The notes under the pieces are model-generated. The model had not been told where the DNA came from, did no database searches, and worked only from the letters and a program-made list of their open reading frames with translations. Both the position numbers and the translations under genes were made by a program. 49,111 nucleotides of DNA from positions 1-49,111 of the forward strand of contig DCUF01000046.1 of the NCBI GenBank assembly GCA_002328485.1, read 5' to 3'. The stretch is from Deltaproteobacteria bacterium UBA2221 (lineage in GTDB: Bacteria; Desulfobacterota; Syntrophorhabdia; Syntrophorhabdales; WCHB1-27). Of the stretch, positions 1-9,146 are shown piece after piece; within the stretch, counting starts at the first letter, position 1, and each line of letters opens with the position of its first letter.

Positions 1-66
1 TTGATAGCAAGCGGGGCGGTGCCATACGACCAGAATCACTACCGCCGTCAGCAAGAATATCTTCAA
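1..66 (-). CDS. Partial small membrane protein, N-terminus only
   Basis: Only the first 22 codons lie in the window; the gene runs off the left edge. A TTG at 66 begins MKIFLLTAVVILVVW, a positively charged N-terminus followed by a hydrophobic stretch. That fits a membrane anchor or an uncleaved signal. The TTG overlaps the TGA stop of the upstream gene as TTGA, the usual layout for translational coupling. A GGAGG lies about 17 nt upstream, too far for normal initiation, so coupling is the better explanation. The function cannot be told from so short a piece. Confidence 0.4.
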   Translation of the reverse strand, partial: MKIFLLTAVVILVVWHRPACYQ

Positions 67-299
67 AAGAGTGGTTTTGTTAGCCTCCGTGATGGAACGG
101 GAATGTGCGAAGCCACTACCGAAAGGTATATACCCGATGTCTTCTCGATATCTGCCAGACTCTCCCTGATGCGCGCCATCTCGTGGCCCAGTCTGCCGTA
201 ATAGTCGGATAGATCGTGCGTGTCGTGGACGTTTGTCATCCTGGCATTGTTCTGGTCAACAAACCTTACCTCCCTGAAGTCGAACCACTTGAACAGCAT
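63..299 (-). CDS. Small hypothetical protein, 78 aa
   Basis: I do not recognise this family. I chose the ATG at 299 because AGGAGG sits 5 nt upstream of it; the GTG two codons earlier overlaps that same ribosome-binding site. The product is soluble and polar, with the motif YYGRLGHEMARIRESL (a likely amphipathic helix) in the middle and no membrane segment. Its stop overlaps the start of the membrane-anchor gene at the left edge, so the two probably form one transcript and may work together. The strong ribosome-binding site and codon pattern support a real gene. Confidence 0.55.
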   Translation of the reverse strand: MLFKWFDFREVRFVDQNNARMTNVHDTHDLSDYYGRLGHEMARIRESLADIEKTSGIYLSVVASHIPVPSRRLTKPLF

Positions 300-436
300 A
301 GGCACCTCCTTTCTTCGTTGTTTAACCCAAGGATACTAGGGGTGGGGTCACACGACGGTCACAGGGGTAGGTGACTTTTTTGACTAGATCTCTTAAGGCA
401 GGCTTGTGGAGTTGGACGGCTGGTGGCGAGCCGGTA

Positions 437-1705
437 TCAGAAAGCCTTGTTAAGGCCAAAGCTAAAATAATGAATGGTGTTCTCATACCTGCCGCTGAGA
501 ATACCGTTCTCGACCCTCCTGTCTTCCCACAGTCCCAGGTTATAGGAAAAGTCCAAGAGCCAAGAGCCGAGCCCATGGCCAAATCCGATGCTGATGTTGT
601 GCTGATCGGAGTCAGGATTCGACGGCTCCAGCGTATGATCAGGCACATAGCTCGGGTAATAAGCGTAGCCACCGCGTAGGGAAAGAGCTTTGCTATATCG
701 GTACTCCGCCCCGATTTTAAAAGCGAGCGTATCCTTCCAGTCGAGCCGTGTTCGGCGGTCTGTAAATCCTGCCACCGGCACCTTTCTTTCAACCTCTATC
801 TTCGATTCGCGAAGGCTCGACCATCCGTACCTTTCTGCCTCCACGCTGATTGTCCATTTTTCAGAAGGGCGATAGGCAATACCGAGACCAAGCTGATCGG
901 GAAATGTGCATTTGCTGCTAATCCCCGATCGGAATCTGTTCCCGCCGAAGAGCGGTTGGAGTGCCGGCGCAATATTCGACAGTACCACCTTGCCATCGTA
1001 ATCGATCCTGATGCTGCTTCTGTATGCAATGCCAAAGCTCCACTCCGGAGAGGGCGTGAAAAGGACTCCCAGGTTATAGCCCCATCCGCCCCCTTGCCCG
1101 GTCATTTTTAACGTTCCGTCCTGTCCGCCGACCGCCGACTGATCGATTCGGGATTCCGCCTCTATCCTGGCCATCATATAGCTGATGCCCGCCCCTATTG
1201 ACACATTGGGAGACACCCTATACGCAAAGGTGGGGTTGACAGCTCCGGTCGCCGTCGAATTTTCTACCGATAGATACTTTATGACCCCGTCTGTGGGCCA
1301 CTTTCTGCCCCCGATGCCGAAAGGTGAGAATAATCCGATACCGAAACGCAAATCACGGGTGCCAAGGTCAGACGCAGCATACATGAAAGGCGGGAAAAAC
1401 ATCTGGAAATCGGTATGCTCCGAATCGCCTGAACCTTTGAATTTGGTCGAACCGGTGATGGCCGTAACGCCGCCGTACATCTGTGTCCCCTTGAGTTGAG
1501 TGAGGCCTGCAGGGTTAAAGGCGATGGCAGAGGGGTCATCCGAAACGGCAAGGAAAGCCGTGCCCATTCCCATGGCCTTTGTGCCGTATACTCCGGATCC
1601 CGCAAAGAGATGACCGGGGCCTATCAGGAGGAAGCAAAGAAGAACGGAGCAAAGATAAGGAGAATTGATGTCGCTCATGAAATATAGATGCTTATTATTC
1701 TTCAT
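437..1705 (-). CDS. OmpP1/FadL/TodX-family outer-membrane transport protein
   Basis: A 422-residue protein with a signal peptide (hydrophobic core near residues 15-33, cleavage probably after LFA). The mature N-terminus, about residues 36-68, reads GSGVYGTKAMGMGTAFLAVS then DDPSAIAFNPAGL, the diagnostic FadL hatch start in which the NPAGL element plugs the barrel. The rest alternates short hydrophobic and polar stretches typical of beta-barrels, and the chain ends in Phe (FGLNKAF), as expected for BAM-dependent insertion. Family members pass hydrophobic substrates (long-chain fatty acids, aromatics) across the outer membrane; which substrate applies here is unknown. The ATG at 1705 gives a long n-region, and ATG 1678 would still leave a signal peptide, so the start is not settled. 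The gene is divergent from the small gene at 1852. Confidence 0.9.
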   Translation of the reverse strand: MKNNKHLYFMSDINSPYLCSVLLCFLLIGPGHLFAGSGVYGTKAMGMGTAFLAVSDDPSAIAFNPAGLTQLKGTQMYGGVTAITGSTKFKGSGDSEHTDFQMFFPPFMYAASDLGTRDLRFGIGLFSPFGIGGRKWPTDGVIKYLSVENSTATGAVNPTFAYRVSPNVSIGAGISYMMARIEAESRIDQSAVGGQDGTLKMTGQGGGWGYNLGVLFTPSPEWSFGIAYRSSIRIDYDGKVVLSNIAPALQPLFGGNRFRSGISSKCTFPDQLGLGIAYRPSEKWTISVEAERYGWSSLRESKIEVERKVPVAGFTDRRTRLDWKDTLAFKIGAEYRYSKALSLRGGYAYYPSYVPDHTLEPSNPDSDQHNISIGFGHGLGSWLLDFSYNLGLWEDRRVENGILSGRYENTIHYFSFGLNKAF

Positions 1706-1851
1706 TTATTTATCTTTTCAGCTTAAAGGCATGCCGGCAAAAGCCCCCTACCTAAGGACAAAAAACCGCTTTTACCTACCGGCCACAAAGCACTCCTTAT
1801 TCCCATGTGACCTCCCTGTGACTCTGCCTGGATTACTGTTAAGCAAAAAGC

Positions 1852-2028
1852 ATGAAAAGAATCCCGGACACCTTCATCATCAGAATCTACCGTTACGAAT
1901 CGCAAGACCCTGAGGCCATAGTCGGAACGTGTGAAAAAGTGGGTAAGCCGCCTCAATCCTTCAGGACTGTGGGACAACTGCTGGACATCCTGAAACCTCC
2001 ACGCGCCGGTGAACGACCAAAGGAATAA
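1852..2028 (+). CDS. Small conserved-type protein, 58 aa
   Basis: An ATG at 1852 opens a 58-codon frame that starts MKRIPDTFIIRIYRYES, continues with EAIVGTCEKV and ends in a basic proline-rich tail. The pattern of a beta strand (FIIRIYR), an acidic linker, a second strand (AIVGTCEKV) and then FRTVGQLLDIL is one I associate with short uncharacterised proteins of Deltaproteobacteria. This is recollection of the pattern, not a database match. It ends one base before the stop of the convergent NTPase regulator. No good ribosome-binding site is visible (AGCAAAAAGC precedes the ATG). No function is proposed. Confidence 0.55.
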   Translation: MKRIPDTFIIRIYRYESQDPEAIVGTCEKVGKPPQSFRTVGQLLDILKPPRAGERPKE

Positions 2029-2029
2029 T

Positions 2030-5000
2030 TCATTGGTTTCGCTTCAGGGCTTCATAAACCGCCTGAGTCTTCCCTGAAGGTGTTACGCCGAGTCTTCCAT
2101 GAAGGGTCTTTTTACAACGGAAATAGGTATTTAATGCTTCAGCGTGACGGCCCTCGTTTTCATAGCATTTCATGAGGCGCTGGTAAAACTCCTCAATGAG
2201 GTCATCGGTTCGAAGCGCCTTTTCGTAGCACTCGACGGCCTTTGCCAGGTCTCCGTCATTTTCCAATTCCTCGCCCAGCCCCTCGACGAGCTTCAGGAAG
2301 CGGCTCTGAAGGGATTCGCGGGTCGAGATTGTCCAGAACTCTTCATCTGCCGATAAGAATGGGCCCCCGTAGAGCTCGGCTGCCTCCTCCATCCGTTGGA
2401 CCATGCCCTCACGGTCCCCCTTCTTCCTGAGGGCATCTATTTTTCTGCACAGGTCCTCGAATAACCACGCATCTACCCAGAAGTACCGGCGGTTCAGGCT
2501 GACCTTGTGGCCCTGCACCTCTACCGCCCTATCACTACCCAGCAGACGGCGCAGGCGAGAGAGCGTTGTTGTGTATGCACTGTGAGCGGCATCCCCCAGT
2601 GCATCGGGCCACAACGATTCGGTGAGGGTGTGTTCGGGCACCTGCAACCCGCCAAGAGCGAGTATGGACTTGAGCAACGTCAAAGGCCTCTGCCGGCTCC
2701 GACCTTCAAAGGGAATGGGGGTGTCGTCCTTCAACAGCCTGAAGCCGCCCAGGGTATAGACCTTAAAGGGCCACGGCCAGTCGGGGGTGTCGAGGGGCAT
2801 TTCCTCAGGAAAAAGATCCCGGGCCTTAACGATCGCACCAACATATCCCGTTTCTATTCCATGTCTAAGGGCCATGCTGTAGAGACGTGTCATGAACGCC
2901 GGATCCCACCAGTAGAACATGCTTACGTAACCTTTCTTACGGGCGAGGGCCAAACCCTCCCGCAGGTACTCGATCGCTCTGTCCTGATTACCTTCTTTCA
3001 ACTCAAGACTGGTTTTGGTGAGAAGATAGGTATAATGGAGTATGGGGCTGAAATCAGGGAGAAGGGGAAAGACCTCAAGTTGTTCGTGAGCCCGTCGAAG
3101 CTCCCCTGCCTCGCTCAAGACAATGGCCAGATGCAGCCGACTGGCGGCCGTGATCCAGGGGCACTCGACGTCGAGGGCAAGGCGGAGCTGCTCTTCACAA
3201 TGACGGATCGCTGTCGCAATATCGCCGTCGATACAGGACCTGAGTGCTGCCATTTGATAGTATTGGCAACCAACAAGGATAGGCGCCCCTTTCAGGTGGT
3301 CCTTCATGCGGTCTATAAACCTCCCCGCTTCCCGCTGCTCACCCTTGTTGAAACAGGCAAAGGCCCCCTGTGCCAGGAGCATGGGAACCCAGAAACAGAT
3401 GCCCGTGTCTTCCGATATCTTCAAACCCTTGTTTACAGCGGCAAGGGCGAGATCGGCACCGTCCCGTGATTGATTGTACAGAACGGCCCGGTTCACTTCA
3501 TTTCCCGTGTCGAAAGGACCGGTTCCCGGTGTAACGGTCCGGTCCATCTCTTCAAACAGCGTGAAGGTGTCGGCATAGTCGCCGAGGATGTTGGACAGAC
3601 CGATGGAGTAACCGAAAGCCCGCGTGATGAGCATCTCATCGCCCAGGCTGCGGGCGAGGGCCAAGGCGCGTCGTGACCATTGTCTTATGTTCGGGTCTTG
3701 GGGCCGCCGTACAAGGAGGGCACCGGTCATGCTGGTTGCGACGTGGGCCTCGACCATCTCCGAGGGAAAACCGGCTCCGCCCTCCACGTCTTTCTCGAGC
3801 CAGGCGATCCATCGGTCCATGACGGTCGAGCTAACCCTCCGGAAGTTCTGAAAGGCCTCCAGGTGGGCAGAATCGATGGCCCCACACCAGGCGAGGAGCT
3901 GACCTGTCCTGTCGTTCTGCTTCTCAAACTCGAAAAACGCCCGCTCAAAGAGCTTCATGCTTTCGGTGGGATCAAAAGGCAGATTGCAGACGCCAAGCCA
4001 GTACCCCATCCAGGGCACCGAATCTCTGACAGCCTCCGGTATAGCCGCAATGGCTTCTTGCAAGGTTTGGAATCTCCCCTGTTTTACAAGGGAGGGCGCA
4101 TTCGTGAGCACCAGGCTGACAACGGTCTGCCAGTCCTCCGCCTCTCTCAATGGGGGCAGGGCCTCCTCGAACCGGCCGGCCTCGATGAGGGCATGAGCGA
4201 CGTGCCTGAGAACGTCCCTTATTTCCTCTCTATTCAAACGTGAGTAAACGGTAGAGCGAAGAAAATCGTGGAATAAGGGATGGTATTGGTAGCTTCGTTT
4301 TTCTCTGAAGTAGTTTTCTACGAAATAGTTGCCCTGAACCAATTCAGAAAGGATTTCCCGGGAGTGTTGAAGGCCCGTCAGATCTAGCGCAGTCTCAGCG
4401 GTCATGGATGGCAGGAAGGAGGTCTTGAGGAGAAATTCCTGGAGCTCCGGACGAAGGCCGCTGAAAACCTCGGTCGCGAAGTAGTTGAAGATTTCCTGCA
4501 CAGCCGGTTCATCCATGACGTGGTGCTCCACAGGGTCACCCCCGCCGCCTCGGGCCATGAGTATGAGACCTGCAGCCCACCCGCCCGCGATAGCATCATA
4601 TCTGCGGGCTTGTCCTTCATCAAACTCGTCTCCATCCACGTGGCGAAGCAGAGCGACCGACTCCTCCTCTGTAAATCGTAGATCTTCCCAGTTAATGAAT
4701 CCGATCTTTTTGCTTGCTTTCAACACGGAAAGTTGAGGTGGGGCTGCACTGCGGGAGATAAGGCCGATGCTGCAGCCGTCAGGGAGAACGTCGGCAGCGA
4801 TGCGTATAATCTCATGGGTGGGGGACGATGGTTCAAGAAGCTGATAGTTGTCCAGCACCATCACAAAGGGAAACTTCATTCTCAAATAAAGGTTTTCAAA
4901 AAAGCGGAGAGCGAAGGTATGAAAACTGGAAAATGCTTCGGGGGAGAAGGGTGGTAACGTTTTTCGGGCGCCTGTGCTCTGCTTTACGAGAAGGCTCAAG

Positions 5001-5260
5001 TAGTGAAAAAAGGTACCGATATCGCTATCGCCTTCGTCAATCCTATACCACAGATGAGCCAGGCTACGGGCCTCAATATAGCTCGACACGAGCATTGTTT
5101 TCCCGGAACCGGCGGGGCCATTGATATACACTAAAGGATTGGCCCGCATCGCATCGAACGCCTGAAACAGCCGCTCGCGGGGAAATGCGCCCTTGGCGTT
5201 TGGTCGGCATATTTTCGCTAAACGCACATCCAAGATGCGCCTCTTGCGGTTGGTCTTCAA
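2030..5260 (-). CDS. MalT-like NTPase regulator with C-terminal winged helix and BTAD domain
   Basis: A 1,076-residue signal-transducing ATPase. A P-loop (GPAGSGKT, about residues 48-55) begins a STAND/MalT-type NTPase. The Walker B-like strand is FVMVLDNYQLL, followed by helical arm segments and a long TPR-like helical region (about 370-800). The C-terminus, from about residue 825 (FKVYTLGGFRLL), is an OmpR/SARP-type winged helix containing LTESLWPDALGDAAHSAYTT. It is followed by a bacterial transcriptional activator domain ending FRCKKTLHGRLGVTPS. Such proteins oligomerise on binding a ligand plus ATP and activate nearby promoters. The domain order, with DNA binding by a BTAD-type module instead of a C-terminal LuxR helix-turn-helix, is seen directly. 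The start is a TTG without a clear ribosome-binding site, so the N-terminus is uncertain. The ligand and targets are unknown. Confidence 0.85.
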   Translation of the reverse strand: MKTNRKRRILDVRLAKICRPNAKGAFPRERLFQAFDAMRANPLVYINGPAGSGKTMLVSSYIEARSLAHLWYRIDEGDSDIGTFFHYLSLLVKQSTGARKTLPPFSPEAFSSFHTFALRFFENLYLRMKFPFVMVLDNYQLLEPSSPTHEIIRIAADVLPDGCSIGLISRSAAPPQLSVLKASKKIGFINWEDLRFTEEESVALLRHVDGDEFDEGQARRYDAIAGGWAAGLILMARGGGGDPVEHHVMDEPAVQEIFNYFATEVFSGLRPELQEFLLKTSFLPSMTAETALDLTGLQHSREILSELVQGNYFVENYFREKRSYQYHPLFHDFLRSTVYSRLNREEIRDVLRHVAHALIEAGRFEEALPPLREAEDWQTVVSLVLTNAPSLVKQGRFQTLQEAIAAIPEAVRDSVPWMGYWLGVCNLPFDPTESMKLFERAFFEFEKQNDRTGQLLAWCGAIDSAHLEAFQNFRRVSSTVMDRWIAWLEKDVEGGAGFPSEMVEAHVATSMTGALLVRRPQDPNIRQWSRRALALARSLGDEMLITRAFGYSIGLSNILGDYADTFTLFEEMDRTVTPGTGPFDTGNEVNRAVLYNQSRDGADLALAAVNKGLKISEDTGICFWVPMLLAQGAFACFNKGEQREAGRFIDRMKDHLKGAPILVGCQYYQMAALRSCIDGDIATAIRHCEEQLRLALDVECPWITAASRLHLAIVLSEAGELRRAHEQLEVFPLLPDFSPILHYTYLLTKTSLELKEGNQDRAIEYLREGLALARKKGYVSMFYWWDPAFMTRLYSMALRHGIETGYVGAIVKARDLFPEEMPLDTPDWPWPFKVYTLGGFRLLKDDTPIPFEGRSRQRPLTLLKSILALGGLQVPEHTLTESLWPDALGDAAHSAYTTTLSRLRRLLGSDRAVEVQGHKVSLNRRYFWVDAWLFEDLCRKIDALRKKGDREGMVQRMEEAAELYGGPFLSADEEFWTISTRESLQSRFLKLVEGLGEELENDGDLAKAVECYEKALRTDDLIEEFYQRLMKCYENEGRHAEALNTYFRCKKTLHGRLGVTPSGKTQAVYEALKRNQ

Positions 5261-5392
5261 AGAACTTGCTGCCCGTGGCTTACGGGAAACGGACCCCAGT
5301 TAGCGTAAGGTTCTTAAGACGATTATAGCAGGCCTTTGAGGAAAGTGCGGTATCCTGCCAACCACCACCCTCACTTAGACCCCAGAGTGTTC

Positions 5393-5638
5393 TCAGTCTG
5401 GAAATTCTGGGGGTTTGTTCACCCTTTTGAGGATACCAGGACGCCACGGGAGCTTGATACCGGGGCGATTACGGTCCCGGTAGGGAACGTGAACCAACAC
5501 CCCTATGGCTAACCTCCCCTCTGACGCCTTAAGGACGATCCTGAAAGGTCGATAACTATCATGAGACAACCAAATACATAGCTCGGGATCGACATCAGGC
5601 GCGTGCATAACGTAATCGAGCTGACCCTCATCTATCAT
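5393..5638 (-). CDS. Possible small hypothetical protein, 81 aa
   Basis: This ATG at 5638 is preceded by AAAGG five bases upstream and opens a frame with balanced, protein-like composition, including IGVLVHVPYRDRN in its middle and a proline-rich basic end. The same frame upstream of the ATG is abnormally Arg-rich, which suggests coding begins about here. I do not recognise the family. It lies alone between two divergently placed large signalling genes, so it could be spurious. Confidence is low. Confidence 0.35.
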   Translation of the reverse strand: MIDEGQLDYVMHAPDVDPELCIWLSHDSYRPFRIVLKASEGRLAIGVLVHVPYRDRNRPGIKLPWRPGILKRVNKPPEFPD

Positions 5639-5747
5639 CCGTGCCTTTCGCCGCCGGCAGAGACGCCAGGGCAACCGTACGCGCAGACGCCACGAGACAT
5701 ACTCGTACGACCTCGGGACTCGTACTGTACCAGAAGGAGACGAACCC

Positions 5748-8700
5748 TTGCGGGAAACTCGATCAGGTAGCGACGACCAAATGGGGCGCGGGAAACCCCT
5801 CTGTCTAACCGAAACCAACCGGATCCTTGCCGACCCAATCGCTCCCCATCCCCTGGCCATTATGCCTTTTCGTTCTTCAGGACCGAAAGGGGGTGTAACG
5901 GAAGACCCCACACGGACACAAGGGGAACTTCTCGAGGAAATAGCCTCCTTGAGAACAAGGATTGAGGAGCTGGAGCTATCAGAAGCCAAACACGCAAGAG
6001 CGGAGCAACAATTGAATCGAGCTCTGCAGAAGCTATGGTTCCTCGTTGACGCCTGTCCTGATTTGTTCTTTCTTAAGGATATGGAGCTCCGTTATCGTCT
6101 GGTCAACTCGGCCACCGCGGCATTCATCGGGCGGGATGAGGCTGATATCTTGGGCAAGACGGATAGGGAACTGCTGCCGGAGGAGGCTGCGGTTGCCTGT
6201 CAGGAAAGTGATAGACGGGCCCTTCGCGAGAGAAGAACCGTGGTCACGACGGAGTCCTTCGGGGACAGATTCTATGAGGCACGGAAATTCCCTATTGTCG
6301 CTCAGGGTAAGATCGTCGGCGTGGGCGGGGTTATCCGTGACGTTACGAAACGCAAGCGTGCCGAGGAGGCACGGCAGGAAAGCGAAGGATGGTACCGGAC
6401 CCTCTTTGAGAACACGGGCGCAGGCACCGTTATAATCGAGAACGACACCACGATTAGCCAATGCAATTCCGAATTCGAACGTCTTTCCGGATACCCCAGG
6501 GAGGAAATCGAGGGTAAAAAGAGCTGGACTGAGTTTGTGGTTCAAGAGGATCTGGAGCGCATAAAAATCGAGCACCAGACCTTGCAGCATAGCGGCGATC
6601 AGGCCCTGCGAGGATGCGAGTTCGGCTTTGTTCGAAAGACCGGAGAGGTGCGTAAGATCCATCTTGCGGTCAATAAGATCGATGGTACTCAGAAAAGTAT
6701 CAGCTCCTTGACGGATATTACCGACCGCGAAAGAACCGAGGAGATCCTCCGATGGAAAACCGCCCTCCTTGAGGCCCAGATAGACTCGTCTGTTGATGGC
6801 ATTCTTGTGGTGGACGGTTATGGTAACAGGCTCGTTACCAATCGTCGTCTCATCGACCTGTTGCAAATACCACAGGAGACCCTGGAGGATCAGGACGGTG
6901 CATCTCTTCTTAGGTATGTCAGGGGTCTCGTCAAGGATCCGGACGCATTCAGAGAAAAGGTTGCATACCTGTACGGCCACCCCAAGGAGATCGGTCGCCA
7001 CGAGGTTGTATTCAGGAATGGGATGGTTTTGGAGCTATGCTCAGCCCCTGTCGTAGGTGAGGATGGGCACTGCTACGGAAGGATTTGGACCTTCACCGAT
7101 ATCACCCCCCGAAAACAGGCGGAAGAGGCGCTCAAGAACAGCGAAGCCCTTCTAAGGAGTATCTTTGAGGCAAGCCCGGCCGGCATCGCCCTGGTTGTCG
7201 AAAGAAGGCTTATAAAGATCAATCGTTCACTGAGCAGGATCACCGGTTATTCTGAGGAAGAGCTCTTGGGACGAACCACCCAACACCTTTACGTTAGCGA
7301 CGAGGAATTCAATTATGTAGGAGAATCCTACAAAGAGATGGAGCGGGATGGATTAGCCATGACTGAGTCGCGTCTCAGGCGAAAGGACGGCTCGCTGATG
7401 TATGCATTGATCTGTCTGAGCCCGGTAGATGCCCGTAACATAAAGGCGGGAGTTATTGCAACGGTGCTCGACATAACCGATCGCAGACACGCGGAGATGG
7501 CCCTCAGGGAGAGCGAGGAACAATACCGCAGTCTCGTGAGCAACATGCACGATGCGGTCTACCGCTCTGATCTGGAAGGCAATCTCACCTTCACCATTCC
7601 TTCGGCAGCCCGTCTGCTGGGTTACTCTTCCGTGGAAGAGGTGATCGGGATGAATATCGCGAAAAACCTTTATCTCCATGCCGACGACAGAGATAAGCTG
7701 CTTGAAATCCTGAAAGAGCAGGGAAAGATCACCGGTTATGAGCTCACACTCAAACGCAAAGACGGCGAACCCGTCATCGTTTCAGTCAATAGCCATTTCT
7801 ATCGGGACAGAGACGGCAATGTTGTTGGGGTCGAAGGCGTGTTCAGTGATATAACGGATCGTCGAAGGGCAGAGGAGGCACTCAAAGAATCGGAGAATAA
7901 GTTCAAGGATCTGGTCGAAAAATCCATGGTGGGGGTCTACCTCCTGCAGGACGGGAAATTTGGATACGTCAACGAGCGCTGTGCCGAGATATATGGCTAC
8001 GCCGATCCTGAACTTATGCTCGGTCTCGATCCCTCCAAAACAATATCGTGGAAGGGCGGATGCGCGAATAATCCCGAGGGCTTCAACGGAATTCACGGGC
8101 GGGTCGCGCGCAAGGACGGACAGATTAGGGACGTGGAGGTTTACGGTACCTCGACCACATACCGAGGACGACCAGCGGTCATAGGGACGATTCTCGATAT
8201 TACCGACAGGAAGCGTGACGAAGAGGCATTGCGATGGAAGAGCACCTTCCTCGAAGCACTCGTGGACTCTTCGAACGATGGGATTCTGGTCCTTGACGCC
8301 CGTTCACATAAGATCATGGAGAACCAGCGCTTCCGGGAGATGCTCAAGATGAATCCCGAGGCCGATGGTGAACAGCGGATTCTTCATCTTGTAAGGGCCA
8401 TAGATGATCCTCACGAGTTTCGGCAGAAGATCGCCTACCTTTGCAGTCACCCTGACGAAACGATATCTCTTGAACTCGCCCTCAAGGGCGGCAGTACCCT
8501 TGACGCCCGTTCCTACCCTGTTTTGGGGGGCGACAGACAGCAGCATTACGGGCGCATCTGGACGTTTCGAGACATAACCGAGCTGAGACGCTATTGGGAC
8601 ATGATCGAAGACCTTTCCATTACGGATGGACTTACGAATCTCGCGAACAGGCGCCGCTTCGATCAGTATCTGGAAACGGAATGGCGCCGATGCATGCGGG

Positions 8701-9146
8701 AGAACGGCACATTGTCTCTCATTTTGATGGACATAGACTGTTTCAAGGAATTTAACGATCATTACGGACATCTGGCGGGAGATGATTGCCTCCGTCAGAT
8801 AGGGAATGTGTTGAAAAAAACCGTCCGAAGGTCGGGCGATCTTTCTGCCCGTTATGGCGGAGAGGAATTCGCCTGTGTGCTCCCCGGAACGGCTTTGCAG
8901 GCAGCGGTGGCACTCGCACGGACCGTTATGAGTCGTGTGGACCAGCTCAGGATTCCTCACCTCTATTCTCCTGTCGATAACCACGTGACGGTGAGCCTGG
9001 GGGTGGCAAGTTGCAGGCCTGAAACAGGCCGAAGCCCGGTTTTACTGATCGAATGGGCCGACAGACTTCTCTATTCGGCAAAACAGGCAGGACGTCATCA
9101 AGTCAAATGGCAGGGGCACAAAACCATTGTTGAGGCAGGCGAATAA
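5748..9146 (+). CDS. Multi-PAS diguanylate cyclase (7 PAS + GGDEF)
   Basis: A cytoplasmic 1,132-residue sensor cyclase that should make cyclic di-GMP from two GTP. A coiled coil (about residues 58-92) precedes seven consecutive PAS modules, each ending in an ITDR/DITE-type PAC motif and joined by helical linkers of the E-E-A-L-R type. PAS 3 and PAS 7 resemble each other (ALLEAQIDSSVDGILVVD versus TFLEALVDSSNDGILVLD), which suggests internal duplication. The C-terminal GGDEF domain has an active GGEEF motif (ARYGGEEFACVLPG) and an upstream RSGD that fits the RxxD product-inhibition site. No membrane segment is present, so the signal is intracellular. The TTG start at 5748 has AAGGAG eight bases upstream; ATG 5781 is an alternative. 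It overlaps the HDOD gene by one base (TAATG). Confidence 0.9.
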   Translation: MRETRSGSDDQMGRGKPLCLTETNRILADPIAPHPLAIMPFRSSGPKGGVTEDPTRTQGELLEEIASLRTRIEELELSEAKHARAEQQLNRALQKLWFLVDACPDLFFLKDMELRYRLVNSATAAFIGRDEADILGKTDRELLPEEAAVACQESDRRALRERRTVVTTESFGDRFYEARKFPIVAQGKIVGVGGVIRDVTKRKRAEEARQESEGWYRTLFENTGAGTVIIENDTTISQCNSEFERLSGYPREEIEGKKSWTEFVVQEDLERIKIEHQTLQHSGDQALRGCEFGFVRKTGEVRKIHLAVNKIDGTQKSISSLTDITDRERTEEILRWKTALLEAQIDSSVDGILVVDGYGNRLVTNRRLIDLLQIPQETLEDQDGASLLRYVRGLVKDPDAFREKVAYLYGHPKEIGRHEVVFRNGMVLELCSAPVVGEDGHCYGRIWTFTDITPRKQAEEALKNSEALLRSIFEASPAGIALVVERRLIKINRSLSRITGYSEEELLGRTTQHLYVSDEEFNYVGESYKEMERDGLAMTESRLRRKDGSLMYALICLSPVDARNIKAGVIATVLDITDRRHAEMALRESEEQYRSLVSNMHDAVYRSDLEGNLTFTIPSAARLLGYSSVEEVIGMNIAKNLYLHADDRDKLLEILKEQGKITGYELTLKRKDGEPVIVSVNSHFYRDRDGNVVGVEGVFSDITDRRRAEEALKESENKFKDLVEKSMVGVYLLQDGKFGYVNERCAEIYGYADPELMLGLDPSKTISWKGGCANNPEGFNGIHGRVARKDGQIRDVEVYGTSTTYRGRPAVIGTILDITDRKRDEEALRWKSTFLEALVDSSNDGILVLDARSHKIMENQRFREMLKMNPEADGEQRILHLVRAIDDPHEFRQKIAYLCSHPDETISLELALKGGSTLDARSYPVLGGDRQQHYGRIWTFRDITELRRYWDMIEDLSITDGLTNLANRRRFDQYLETEWRRCMRENGTLSLILMDIDCFKEFNDHYGHLAGDDCLRQIGNVLKKTVRRSGDLSARYGGEEFACVLPGTALQAAVALARTVMSRVDQLRIPHLYSPVDNHVTVSLGVASCRPETGRSPVLLIEWADRLLYSAKQAGRHQVKWQGHKTIVEAGE

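Noticed and set aside
2507..3469. A 320-codon plus-strand frame
   Set aside because: It lies inside the BTAD regulator on the opposite strand and shows no domain.
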